Origin: Nocardiopsis ganjiahuensis DSM 45031
Lineage (GTDB): Bacteria > Actinomycetota > Actinomycetes > Streptosporangiales > Streptosporangiaceae
NCBI RefSeq assembly: GCF_000341085.1
Contig: NZ_ANBA01000017.1
Coordinates: 298,157 to 362,156, forward strand
Direction of reading: 5' to 3'
DNA length: 64,000 bases
The notes under the pieces are model-generated. The model saw only the letters and a program-made list of their open reading frames with translations, did not search any database and had not been told where the DNA came from. This document shows positions 42,144 through 50,861 of this stretch, in pieces. The position numbers and the translations under genes are program-made. How positions within the stretch are numbered: position 1 is the first letter of the stretch; each line of letters opens with the position of its first letter.

Positions 42144-42173
42144 GGCCCCGGGGGCGGTACCGCCCCCGGGGCC
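42144..42173. terminator. 30-bp perfect palindrome, terminator after the DUF368 gene
   Basis: Bases 42144-42173 are a perfect palindrome centred on GGTACC. It lies 16 nt past the DUF368 stop at 42190 and upstream of the thiD leader. No U-tract follows. Confidence 0.75.
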
Positions 42174-42189
42174 CGTCAGCGGAGTCCGG

Positions 42190-43119
42190 TCAGCGGACGG
42201 GGACACCCGTCCGGTGCTCGGCGGTTTCCACCTGCCCGCGCTTGCGGTGTTCCCAGACGATGGCCGCGACGACGACGGCGAAGCCGAGAACCATGAGCGC
42301 GACCGTCACCGGGACCTCGGTGGGGGGCAGGATCTCCCGCTCCTCGCTCTGCCAGGGCCACAGGGCGCGCAGCGACCCCGCCATCAGACCGGTCAGGACC
42401 ACCAGGGTCATGTGGTGGAAGTTCTCCAAGAGGTACTGGAGGACCTTCACGAAGATCGCCAGACCCGTGATCATGCCGAGGGCGAAGGTGCCCAGGTAGA
42501 CGAAGTCGAGGTTCGCCACCGCGTCCTTGGTCGGCCCGTAGAGGCCGACTGCCAGCAGGATGAAGGAACCCGACATGCCGGGCAGGACCAGCGCGCAGAT
42601 CGCGATCGAGGCGACGAGGAAGACCACCACCGGGTGGGTGGGCAGGTCGGCCCCGGGAAGGCCGGTCAGGAAGAAGGTGAGGGCGGCGAAGACCAGGGCG
42701 AGCAGATAGTGGCCGACGTGCCAGGTACGGCCGGCGCCGGTGTAGGGGATCCACAGGCAGGCGAGCACGAGCCCGAAGAAGATGGCGTAGGCGTACTGGG
42801 TGTGCTCCTCGACCAGCGGAGCGATGAGGAGCAGCGCCAGTACCAGTGCCACCGCCATACCGATCAGCGCGGGGACCAGGACGGACCACTCCACCTGCCG
42901 GAACTGTTCCAGGGCCCGGTCCTTGCCGCGGCCGCGGGGGACGTCGGTGACGTAGCGCTTGATCCCGCTGACCATGTGGCCGGCGCCGCCGATCAGCTGG
43001 TCGTAGAGGCCGACGATGAGGGCGACCGTGCCGCCGCTGATGCCGGGCAGCGCTTCGGAGGTGCCCACGGCCCCGCCGCGCACCGCGTTGAAGATGTAGG
43101 AGCCTACTGACTTGGCCAT
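42190..43119 (-). CDS. DUF368 / PopT-family polyprenyl-phosphate transporter
   Basis: A 309-residue membrane protein with about eight hydrophobic segments. DUF368 marks are RGGAVGTSEALPGISGGTVALIVGLYDQLI at the N-terminus (spanning residues 14-43) and LVLPGMSGSFILLAVGLYG in the second half, an internal repeat. Recent work assigns DUF368 proteins as undecaprenyl-phosphate translocases that recycle the wall-lipid carrier. The ATG at 43119 lacks a clear SD; upstream in-frame sequence is not membrane-like. The C-terminus is charged and cytoplasmic. It lies upstream of thiD on the same strand but is separated by a strong terminator. Confidence 0.9.
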   Translation of the reverse strand: MAKSVGSYIFNAVRGGAVGTSEALPGISGGTVALIVGLYDQLIGGAGHMVSGIKRYVTDVPRGRGKDRALEQFRQVEWSVLVPALIGMAVALVLALLLIAPLVEEHTQYAYAIFFGLVLACLWIPYTGAGRTWHVGHYLLALVFAALTFFLTGLPGADLPTHPVVVFLVASIAICALVLPGMSGSFILLAVGLYGPTKDAVANLDFVYLGTFALGMITGLAIFVKVLQYLLENFHHMTLVVLTGLMAGSLRALWPWQSEEREILPPTEVPVTVALMVLGFAVVVAAIVWEHRKRGQVETAEHRTGVPVR

Positions 43120-43489
43120 GTTGTCGGGCGCGCGTCCGGGGAGTGCCGGAGAGCGCCGTCCTCCGTCCTGATGGGGCCACCGGTTCCGCGTCGACGGCTG
43201 ACCGGCGGGGTCAAAGGGGTGCTGTTGCGCGCGAGTCGGAGACGACCGCTGACCGGTCCGATGCCCGGACCCGCGCTGAGGTTTGCCGCCCGGGCCGCGT
43301 GATGGGGGAGGAGAGCCGTCGGGCCCCGGGCCGGGCAGCGCCAAGTCTAGCGTTGCCCGGCCGAGGTGAAGGCGCCCGAGAACCCAGAAAACCGGGATTT
43401 TGGCTGGGTGAGTACCCATTGGCCCTGTGACCGAAATGCGGGTTGCCGGAGAGGTGGGGTGCGGTACTCCGCAGGAACGGGGTGCGGGC

Positions 43490-45175
43490 TCACGGAACGA
43501 AGACCGCGGAACCCTCGTCGGCGACCGACGCCGCCCAGCGGTAGTCCTGCTTGCCCACCGCGGTACGGCGCACCCGGTCCACGAAGTGCACGGTCCGGGG
43601 CACCTTGAACCCGGCCAGCCGGATCCGGCAGTGCGCCCGCAGCGCGTCCTCGTCCGGGGACGACCCCGCGGCCAGCGACACCAGCGCCGTCACCCGCTGC
43701 CCGAGCGTCTCGTCCGGCGAGGGCACCACGATCACGTCCTCCACCGACGGGTGGGCCTTGAGCACGGCCTCCACCTCCTCGGGGTACACCTTCTCCCCGG
43801 CGGTGTTGATCACCACGCTGCCCCGCCCGAGCAGCACGATCGAACCGTCCGCGGCCCGCGTGCCGTAGTCGCCCGACAGCGCCCAGCGCCGCCCCTCGCC
43901 GTCCGTGGGGAAGGTGCGCGCGGTGGCGATCGGGTCGTTGTAGTACCCCAGCGGGATCCGACCGGTCCGCGCGATCCGGCCGACCTCGACCGAACCCGGC
44001 GGCAGCGGCCGCAGTGCTCCGTCGAGCACGGCGATACTGCCGCCCATGGTGAAACTCCGCCGGTCCGATGCGGTCGCGACGGTCTCCTCCCCGGCGCTCC
44101 GCGCGTCGGGGGCGGTCGCCGAACCGCACACACCCGTCTCCGAACCCCCGTAGGAGTCGGCCAGCGCGACGTCCTCGCGCCACGCCCGCCACAGCCCGCG
44201 CACCGCCGGGGTCAGCGGGGTTCCACCGGAGCGCACCGAGGTGAGTTCGGGGCACAGGCCCGGCTCGGTGAGCAGGTGCCTGGCCAGCGGGCGGGCCATC
44301 GCGTCGCCCACCAGCTGCACCGCGTGCACGCCCTCCCGGTGCACCAGCTCCAGCACCCGGTCCGGACGGAAGCTGCGGTCCGTGGACAGCACCACGCGTT
44401 TGCCGCACAGCAGCATGCTCAGCGCGTTCCACTGACCCGCCGCGTGCATCAGCGGACCCAGGACCAGCATCCGCTGCGGGAAGCAGCGGGCGGCGCGGTC
44501 GGCCACGTCCTCCGGGGTCCGGGCGCGCGGGGCGCCTGGGGAGCGCCGTTCGACGGCGGCGCGGAAGATGTCCGCCTGACGCCACAGCACACCCTTGGGA
44601 TAGCCCGTGGTGCCGCCGGTGTAGAGCAGGTAGTGGTCCTCGCCGCTGGTCTCGGGGAGTCCGACCGAACCCTCCCCGGAAGTGCTGACGTCCTCCTGCG
44701 CGGCCAGCGCGTCCTCGTAGTCCACGCCGCCCAGTGAGGCGTCGCGGGCCGAACCGTCCTCCAGCAGCAGCACGTGCCGCAGGCGCGGCAGGTCCGGGCG
44801 GACCGCCGTCACCGTCGCGGCCAGGGAGTCCTCGGCGATCAGGGCGACGGCGTGCGCGTCCGAGAGCACGTGCCGCAGTTCGCCCGCCACGTACCGGTAG
44901 TTGACGTTCACCGGCACCGCGCCGGCGCGCAGCACACCCAGGAACGACTCCACCCACTCGGCGCGGTTGAAGGACAGGATCGCCACGTTCTCGCCGGGGC
45001 GCACACCGGCCGCGACCAGGTGTCGGGCCAGCCGTGTGGAACGGTCGTGCAGGGCGCGGTAGGTGAGCCGCCGGGGCCCGGCGACCAGGGCGATCCGGTC
45101 CGGCACGGCGTCGGTCACCGCCGCCATGAGGTTGGCGAGGGAGAAGGGGGTGTCCGGGGACGTGTGGTGCGGCAC
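43490..45175 (-). CDS. AMP-forming acyl-CoA synthetase (FadD-like)
   Basis: A 561-residue adenylate-forming ligase that activates a carboxylic acid with ATP and CoA. It shows the P-loop-like YLLYTGGTTGYPKGVLW, an ADSYGGSETG box, the ALSGDYG hinge region, GRGSVVINTAGEKVYPEEVE and the C-terminal catalytic Lys region TAVGKQDYRW. The overall pattern is close to the FadD-type ligases of actinobacterial fatty-acid or steroid side-chain catabolism; the substrate is not known. The start is GTG 45175, with GGGAGG 9 nt before it. It is divergent from rocD. Confidence 0.92.
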   Translation of the reverse strand: MPHHTSPDTPFSLANLMAAVTDAVPDRIALVAGPRRLTYRALHDRSTRLARHLVAAGVRPGENVAILSFNRAEWVESFLGVLRAGAVPVNVNYRYVAGELRHVLSDAHAVALIAEDSLAATVTAVRPDLPRLRHVLLLEDGSARDASLGGVDYEDALAAQEDVSTSGEGSVGLPETSGEDHYLLYTGGTTGYPKGVLWRQADIFRAAVERRSPGAPRARTPEDVADRAARCFPQRMLVLGPLMHAAGQWNALSMLLCGKRVVLSTDRSFRPDRVLELVHREGVHAVQLVGDAMARPLARHLLTEPGLCPELTSVRSGGTPLTPAVRGLWRAWREDVALADSYGGSETGVCGSATAPDARSAGEETVATASDRRSFTMGGSIAVLDGALRPLPPGSVEVGRIARTGRIPLGYYNDPIATARTFPTDGEGRRWALSGDYGTRAADGSIVLLGRGSVVINTAGEKVYPEEVEAVLKAHPSVEDVIVVPSPDETLGQRVTALVSLAAGSSPDEDALRAHCRIRLAGFKVPRTVHFVDRVRRTAVGKQDYRWAASVADEGSAVFVP

Positions 45176-45550
45176 GTCTGATGACCTCCCTGACGTTCGG
45201 AGAACGGCCGTCCACGGCGATGAGCGCTCGCGGCGGCTGTGACTGGTAGGAGCGAACGTACCCGTCAGGGGACAGCTCGATCGCCGTGAGGGCTGTGTAC
45301 CGCGTCACCTGCGTAACCGTCCCGTATCGCCCTCCGGGGAGCCCGGCCGGACAGTGCCCGCTCAGCGAGGGTGCGGGTGCGGATCGCGTGCGGGTTTCGG
45401 GCCCGCGCGGGGACCGGTGATCTCCGCCACCCCTTGTGTGCTCACCGGATCATCTGCTCAACTCTTGGGGATCCCGCCGCGGGGGCTCTACCGGGCCCCA
45501 CGGTGGGTATCTACTGTCTGACATCGGTCAATGGTGATCGGAGCGGCTAG
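45176..45550. other. Divergent intergenic region between acyl-CoA ligase and rocD
   Basis: About 375 bp. The rocD side has GGAG 7 nt before the ATG and a TATCTACTGT stretch near 45507 that could be a -10. No strong palindrome or ORF is seen. Confidence 0.45.
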
Positions 45551-46825
45551 ATGACCACCCAGAATCTGGGACAGCAGGACTCCGTCGGAAACCCCGGCGG
45601 ACAGGGACTCTCCAGCGCGGACCACATCGAACTCGCCCAGGCGAGGTCCGCACACAACTACTCACCCCTGCCCGTCGTGATCGCTGAGGGCCGTGGTGCC
45701 TGGGTGACCGATGTGGAGGGAAAGCGGTACCTCGACTGCCTGGCCGGATACTCGGCCATGAACTTCGGCCACCACAACCCCGACCTGCTGGCGACCGCGC
45801 ACGCCCAGCTCGACCGGGTGACGCTGACCAGCCGGGCCTTCTACAACGACCAGTTCGGCCCGTGGGTGAGCGCCCTCGCCGACATGGTCGGCAAGGAGAA
45901 GGTCCTGCCGATGAACACCGGCGCCGAGGCGGTGGAGACCGGCATCAAGGTGGCCCGCAAGTGGGGCTACGAGGTCAAGGGCGTACCGGAGAACCAGGCC
46001 ACCATCGTCGTGGCCGGAGCCAACTTCCACGGCCGCACCACCACGATCATCTCCTTCTCCTCGGACCCCGAGGCGAAGACCGGTTTCGGTCCCTACACGC
46101 CGGGCTTCCGCTCGGTGGCCTACGGGGACGCGGAGGCCATCGAGGAGGCCATCGACCACACCACGGTGGCGGTGCTCGTCGAACCGGTGCAGGGCGAGGC
46201 GGGCGTGATCGTGCCGCCGGAGGACTACCTGCCCCGGGTCCGCGAGATCTGCGACGCCAACCGGGTGCTGTTCATCGCCGACGAGGTGCAGTCGGGCCTG
46301 GGGCGCACGGGCACGATCCGGGCCTGTGAGCACACCGGAGTCGTTCCGGACGCCTACCTGTTCGGCAAGGCGCTGGGCGGCGGCATCCTGCCGGTGTCGG
46401 CGATGGTCGCGGACGAGGACGTCCTCGGAGTGATCCAGCCCGGACAGCACGGCAGCACCTTCGGCGGGAACCCGCTCGCCGGAGCGGTGGGCAGCACGGT
46501 CGTCCGGATGCTGACCGAGGGCCCCTACCTGGAGAACGCCCGCAAGCTGGGCTCGGTGCTCCGACACCGGCTGGACGAGTTCGTCGGCGACGGGGTGGTG
46601 TCGGCGCGCAGCATCGGCCTGTGGGCGGGGGTGGACGTCGACCCCGAGCTGGGTTCGGGCAAGGAGCTGTGCAAGCGCCTCGCCGAGCACGGTGTCCTGG
46701 TCAAGGACACCCACGGCTCGACCGTGCGGATGTCTCCGCCGCTGGTGATCAGCGAGGAGGACCTCAACTGGGGTCTGGACCGCTTCGCCGAGGTCATCGC
46801 CGAACTGAAGGCCGAGAAGCGGTAG
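45551..46825 (+). CDS. rocD: Ornithine--oxo-acid aminotransferase
   Basis: A 424-residue class III PLP aminotransferase that converts ornithine and 2-oxoglutarate to glutamate-5-semialdehyde and glutamate. It shows YLDCLAGYSAMNFGHHNPDL, MNTGAEAVETGIKVARKWGY, the HGRTTTIISFS segment, IADEVQSGLGRTG, the PLP Lys in LFGKALGGGILPVSA, and HGSTFGGNPLAGAV. The N-terminal about 20 residues are Gln/Gly-rich and extra compared with Bacillus RocD. GGAG lies 7 nt before the ATG. A 17-bp terminator follows, so it is monocistronic. It links arginine/ornithine breakdown to proline and glutamate pools. Confidence 0.95.
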   Translation: MTTQNLGQQDSVGNPGGQGLSSADHIELAQARSAHNYSPLPVVIAEGRGAWVTDVEGKRYLDCLAGYSAMNFGHHNPDLLATAHAQLDRVTLTSRAFYNDQFGPWVSALADMVGKEKVLPMNTGAEAVETGIKVARKWGYEVKGVPENQATIVVAGANFHGRTTTIISFSSDPEAKTGFGPYTPGFRSVAYGDAEAIEEAIDHTTVAVLVEPVQGEAGVIVPPEDYLPRVREICDANRVLFIADEVQSGLGRTGTIRACEHTGVVPDAYLFGKALGGGILPVSAMVADEDVLGVIQPGQHGSTFGGNPLAGAVGSTVVRMLTEGPYLENARKLGSVLRHRLDEFVGDGVVSARSIGLWAGVDVDPELGSGKELCKRLAEHGVLVKDTHGSTVRMSPPLVISEEDLNWGLDRFAEVIAELKAEKR

Positions 46826-46881
46826 CGCGCGTCACCGTACGAAGGGAACGAACGTACGGGACGCAGGGGACAGCTGGAACC

Positions 46882-46918
46882 GCGGGGCCCGCCCGGATCC
46901 GATCCGGGCGGGCCCCGC
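46882..46918. terminator. Bidirectional terminator between rocD and the DHFR-like gene
   Basis: A perfect 17-bp stem (46882-46898 with 46902-46918) and a 3-nt loop, between converging genes ending at 46825 and 46950. Confidence 0.85.
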
Positions 46919-46949
46919 GCCGTCCCCGCGTGTCACCCGCCCCCGTGCG

Positions 46950-47594
46950 TCACCTCCGCCAGAAGAGGTGGTGCACCATGCCGCTCGGGCTGGGCACGAC
47001 CTCCAGGTGGAAGCGGTCGAGCAGTTCGTCGGGTGATTTCCACAGTCGCAGACCGGATCCGAGCTCCACCGGTGAGACCGCCACGTGCAGGGTGTCGACG
47101 AGGTCGGCGTCGAGGAACTGCCGGACGGTGGTGACCCCGCCGCCGAGCCGGACGTCCCTGCCCTGCGCCGCCTCCCGGGCCTGTTCGAGGACGGTGGCCG
47201 GGTCGCCGCCGACGAAGTGGAACGTGGTGTCGGAGAGCGTGAACGACGGGCGCTCGTGGTGGGTCATGACGAACACCGGGGTGCGGAACGGGGGCTCGTC
47301 GCCCCACCAGCCGAGCCACTCGTGGTCCTGCCAGGGCCCGCGCTGGGGGCCGAACTTGTTGCGGCCCATGATCTCGGCGCCGATGTTGTGGGTGAAGTCC
47401 CGTGTGAAGTAGTCGTCGAGGCCCCGGCTGCCTCCCGGGTCGGTGCGGCCCGGCCAGCTCGCTGTGGCTCCCGCCCAGGACATCAGCCTTCCCGGGTCGA
47501 CGTGGCCGAACGGCCTCTCGAGACTCTGCTCCTCGCCGGCGCCGATCCCGTCGCTGGAGACGGTGAAGTTCTGGACCCTCAGCAGCTGAGCCAT
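46950..47594 (-). CDS. DHFR-fold (RibD C-terminal) reductase family protein
   Basis: A 214-residue protein of the dihydrofolate-reductase-like superfamily. It shows LRVQNFTVSSDGIGAG at the N-terminus, GAEIMGRNKFGPQRGPW, PVFVMTHHERP, and LGGGVTTVRQFLDADLVDTLHVAVSPVELG-type segments that form the NADPH site. The common actinobacterial family has no settled substrate. A weak AGGAGG-like element precedes the ATG at 47594. It is convergent with rocD and shares its terminator. Confidence 0.9.
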   Translation of the reverse strand: MAQLLRVQNFTVSSDGIGAGEEQSLERPFGHVDPGRLMSWAGATASWPGRTDPGGSRGLDDYFTRDFTHNIGAEIMGRNKFGPQRGPWQDHEWLGWWGDEPPFRTPVFVMTHHERPSFTLSDTTFHFVGGDPATVLEQAREAAQGRDVRLGGGVTTVRQFLDADLVDTLHVAVSPVELGSGLRLWKSPDELLDRFHLEVVPSPSGMVHHLFWRR

Positions 47595-47679
47595 GTGTTC
47601 CTCCTGTGCACTGCGCGGTTGACAGTCAGGTATGACTCGCCGGGACGGGAGAACTCATCGCCGCGGCGGGGCGGGTGTC

Positions 47680-49140
47680 CTAGGAGTCGGCGTCGGCGGT
47701 GCCTTCGTCCTCGTCCGCGTCCTCCTCGTCGGCGCTGTCCCCATCGGTGTCGGGCGCGACGTTGGCCGGGTCGAGGGGGCCGCCCAGTTCGGTGTGCAGG
47801 ATGTCGGAGTCGACCTTCTCCAGGGTCTCCCGGGACGTGAACAGCACCCGCTCGGGCCCCTCCTCGATCTGGAGGCGCACGCGTTCGGCGATGGAGCGCT
47901 GGCCCTGGGCGGTGGGGTGGAAGCTCGCCCGGTCCACCCGCAGGCCCTCACCCAGCTGGCCGAGGACGATGCCGTTCAGCCAGGAGTTCTCCTCGCTGAC
48001 CTCGTAGCCCTTCAGGGCGGTGAAGACGTTGACGAACTCCACGCTGCCGACCTGGCGGGACCCGTACACGTCCCCGTCCGCCCGGTAGGCGGTGTCCCGG
48101 ATGCGCTCGTTGAACCGCTGGGCCACCGAGTTCAGCCACAGCTGGTCGCCCTGGGAGAGCGTGTAGTACATGCCGGGCGGCTCCTCGGGGAACAGCCGGG
48201 GGTAGCCCAGGACCAGCACGCGGGCGTCCGGGGCGCGTTCGCGGATGTCGGTGATCACCTCGGTGAGGGTCTCCTCGAACGCGTCCATCTTCTCGGTGAC
48301 CTCGTCCTCCTGGTCCGTGCAGCCGGTCCGCTCCAGGAGCGGCATCCGCACGATGCAGGTGCGCAGGACGGGGATGAACCCGAGGTCGTTGCCGCCGATG
48401 CCGACGGTCACCAGCGAGGTGTGCTCGGTGACGCGCTCGAGCTGCGACTCGGGGGTGCCGATCTGGCTGAGCATGTCCGAGCCCTTGTGGCCGCTGCACG
48501 CGTAGAAGCCCAGCGCGCCCTCGAAGGAGAACTCCTCCTCGACGACCTTGGGGTAGGCGTGCTCGGAACGCCAGCACTCACCGGCTTCGGCGGTGCCCTC
48601 CTCGTACTCGCCCGCGCCGTCACCGGAGGAGTAGGAGTCGCCCAGGGCCACGTAGTTGCCCCAGACCGCGGCCTCCTCCGGCTCCATCTCGACCCGCCAG
48701 TCCTCCTCCTCTTCCTCGGTGACCGGGGGGAGGGGCTCGCCGGGGCAGACGCCGTCGGTGACGTCGCACCACAGGCGCAGGAGGCCGTCGCGGGTGGTGG
48801 GAACGGCCAGGACGACCACCAGGGTCAGGACCAGGACGGTCGCGGTGACCAGGGTGATTCGGGCGCGGCGGCGGCGCTTGGGGGACTTCCGCTTCCCCTT
48901 CTTCCGGACCGAGGTGGAACCGGTCCCGGTGGGATCGTCCCCCGTGGGATCGGTCTCCTCGGTCTCCCCGGTCCCGGACTCCGCGGCCCCGGTCTCCCCG
49001 GTCCCGGACTCCGCGGCCCCGGTCTCCCCGGTCCCGGACTCCGCGGACGGGGATCCGTCGCCCGGTTCCTGGGGATCGTGGGGTTCTTGAGGGTCTTGGG
49101 GTTCCTGGGGCTCCAGGGGGTTACCATCACGCGCTGACAC
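47680..49140 (-). CDS. Membrane-anchored SGNH/GDSL esterase-lipase
   Basis: A 486-residue type II membrane protein. Residues 1-75 are Pro/Glu/Gly/Thr repeats, including three AESGTGETGA units (33-60). A very basic KGKRKSPKRRRRAR precedes one membrane helix at about 95-113. The extracellular SGNH hydrolase begins near 160 with the nucleophile Ser169 in ALGDSYSSGDG, the oxyanion Gly and Asn in VGIGGNDLGF, and the catalytic Asp/His in RVDRASFHPTAQGQ. Several Cys probably form disulfides. The C-terminal tail is acidic. It hydrolyses esters outside the membrane; the substrate is unknown. Confidence 0.92.
   Translation of the reverse strand: MSARDGNPLEPQEPQDPQEPHDPQEPGDGSPSAESGTGETGAAESGTGETGAAESGTGETEETDPTGDDPTGTGSTSVRKKGKRKSPKRRRRARITLVTATVLVLTLVVVLAVPTTRDGLLRLWCDVTDGVCPGEPLPPVTEEEEEDWRVEMEPEEAAVWGNYVALGDSYSSGDGAGEYEEGTAEAGECWRSEHAYPKVVEEEFSFEGALGFYACSGHKGSDMLSQIGTPESQLERVTEHTSLVTVGIGGNDLGFIPVLRTCIVRMPLLERTGCTDQEDEVTEKMDAFEETLTEVITDIRERAPDARVLVLGYPRLFPEEPPGMYYTLSQGDQLWLNSVAQRFNERIRDTAYRADGDVYGSRQVGSVEFVNVFTALKGYEVSEENSWLNGIVLGQLGEGLRVDRASFHPTAQGQRSIAERVRLQIEEGPERVLFTSRETLEKVDSDILHTELGGPLDPANVAPDTDGDSADEEDADEDEGTADADS
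48961..49047 (-). repeat. 30-bp perfect tandem repeat (2.9 copies) in the SGNH esterase gene
   Basis: Units at 48961-48990, 48991-49020 and 49021-49047 are identical over their shared length and encode the repeated AESGTGETGA decapeptide on the cytoplasmic side. Confidence 0.95.
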
Positions 49141-49214
49141 GGTCTTCTACCGCCTCCCAGATCCGCGGGGCGTGTGAGGTGTGTTCGACTGCCACACCCT
49201 GGCCACACGTCAGA

Positions 49215-50468
49215 CTACCCGGGGCGGTTCGCCGTGATGACGTCGAGAACGCGGCGGATGTCGGCGTCGTCCAGGGTGGCGCGGGCGGTCAGACGCAGCC
49301 GGGAGCGGCCGTCCGGGACCGACGGCGGACGGAAGCAGCCCACCCGGACCCCGTCCTCCAGGCAGGCCGCGCGCCAGGCCAGCGCCTCCTCCGGAGAGGG
49401 CGCCGGCACCGACACCACCGCCGCGGCCGGGGCGCTCGCCGCCAGCCCCCGTTCGCGGAGCCCCTCGGACAGCTCGCGTGCGCGTGCGCGCACCGCCTCG
49501 GCCCGCTCCGGTTCGGCGCGCAGCACACGCAGGGCCGCCAGCGCCGCTCCCGTCGCGGCCGGGGCCAGCCCGGTGTCGAACACGAACGTGCGCGCCGTCT
49601 CCACCAGGTGCCGGATCACCCGGCGCGAACCCAGGACCGCTCCGCCCTGGGAACCCAACGACTTGGACAGGGTCACCGACACCACCACGTCGTCGGCGCC
49701 GCCCAGCTCCGTACCGCCCACGGCGCCGCGCCCGCCCGGGCCCACCACCCCGAGCCCGTGCGCGTCGTCCAGCAGCAGCGCCGCCCCGTGGGCGCGTGCG
49801 ACCCCGGCCAGGGAACGCACGTCGGCGAGGTCGCCGTCCACCGAGAACACGGTGTCGCTGAGCAGCAGGCGCCGCCCCGCGCCCCCGGAGAGCAGTTCGG
49901 CGGCCCGGCCGGTGTCACCGTGCGGGAACACCGCCACCCGCGCGCCGGAGGCCTTGGCCAGCCGGGTGGCGTCGATCAGGGAGGCGTGGTTGTACTGGTC
50001 GCACACGACCAGGGGCGGCTCCACCTCGTCGGCGGCCGGGGTGACCAGCGCCGTCACCATCGCCAGGTTGGCCGCGTACCCCGAGGAGAACACGAGGGCG
50101 GCCTCCGCGCCGTGGAAGGCGGCCAGCTCGCGCTCCAGCTGACCGTGCAGCCGCGTGTCACCCGTGACCAGCCGCGAACCCCCGGCGCCCGCGCCCCAGG
50201 TGCGGGCGGCCTCCGCGGCGGCCGCCACCACGGCGGGGTGGCGCATGAGCCCCAGGTAGTCGTTGCCCGCCAGGTCCAGCAGACCGTCCGAGGGGGAGCG
50301 GGGCACGGTGCGACGGGTCAGCCCCGCGCGGGCCCGGCCCTCCGCGGCCCCGTCCAGCCAGGCGAGGGGGTGGCCCGAGGGCAGCGGCCCCGGGGCGGGG
50401 CCCGGCGGGGTGGCGCGCAGGGGCCAGGGGCGGTGCGCGCTACGGGTACCGGTGTCGAGGCGTTCCAT
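49215..50468 (-). CDS. bioF: 8-amino-7-oxononanoate synthase
   Basis: A PLP-dependent alpha-oxoamine synthase that condenses pimeloyl thioester with alanine in biotin synthesis. It shows DLAGNDYLGLMRHPAVV, GAGAGGSRLVTGDTRLHGQLE, FSSGYAANLAMV, DQYNHASLIDA, DDAHGLGVVGPGG and the PLP Lys in VTLSKSLGSQGGAVLGS. It is 417 residues long; the first 35 are Pro/Arg-rich and longer than usual. The ATG at 50468 is chosen as the first in frame after the intergenic region; GAGGAG is 12 nt upstream. It is divergent from bioA-bioD, so a single regulator could govern both sides. bioB is not in the window. Confidence 0.94.
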   Translation of the reverse strand: MERLDTGTRSAHRPWPLRATPPGPAPGPLPSGHPLAWLDGAAEGRARAGLTRRTVPRSPSDGLLDLAGNDYLGLMRHPAVVAAAAEAARTWGAGAGGSRLVTGDTRLHGQLERELAAFHGAEAALVFSSGYAANLAMVTALVTPAADEVEPPLVVCDQYNHASLIDATRLAKASGARVAVFPHGDTGRAAELLSGGAGRRLLLSDTVFSVDGDLADVRSLAGVARAHGAALLLDDAHGLGVVGPGGRGAVGGTELGGADDVVVSVTLSKSLGSQGGAVLGSRRVIRHLVETARTFVFDTGLAPAATGAALAALRVLRAEPERAEAVRARARELSEGLRERGLAASAPAAAVVSVPAPSPEEALAWRAACLEDGVRVGCFRPPSVPDGRSRLRLTARATLDDADIRRVLDVITANRPG

Positions 50469-50859
50469 GCGGATGACGAGCTCCTCGGAAGTCGGTGACG
50501 CGTGGGCGGAGACGATCGGGCCGGTGCTTCGCGCGGCGGGCGGCGCGGCGGGTGCGACTCCGGGCCGGTGTGGGACGGGAGGAGGCCGGGACACCGGCCG
50601 GGCGCGACAGAGAGATCGTGCGCAAGGTGAGAAGTGCCGCGTGTCGCGCGAACGCGGTGCGGAGGGGCCCTGGCGGGTCGACCCAGCGGCGGCCAAGCCC
50701 GCTGGGGCGACCCGTCCCTTGCAGTGCCAAGGAGGCGTATACGACTCTGCCCGTCGGCGGCCCCCCAGTCACCAGTGGAAGCCCACAAAGAATCCGCGGG
50801 GATTCCTGGCTCACTCGTACGGGGCGCCAGAGCCCGCGCGCGGGGAACAATGGTGCACC
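50469..50859. other. Divergent promoter region of bioF and bioA
   Basis: About 390 bp without a supported ORF. It contains a small hairpin GAATCC-GCGG-GGATTC (50790-50805) and ends with the palindrome ATGGTGCACCAT. Confidence 0.5.
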
Positions 50860-50861
50860 AT
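50850..50861. promoter_or_regulatory. 12-bp palindrome overlapping the bioA start codon
   Basis: ATGGTGCACCAT is perfectly symmetric and covers the first two bases of the bioA ATG (50860-50862). It may be an operator for a biotin repressor, but it does not match a biotin-operator consensus I know. Confidence 0.35.
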
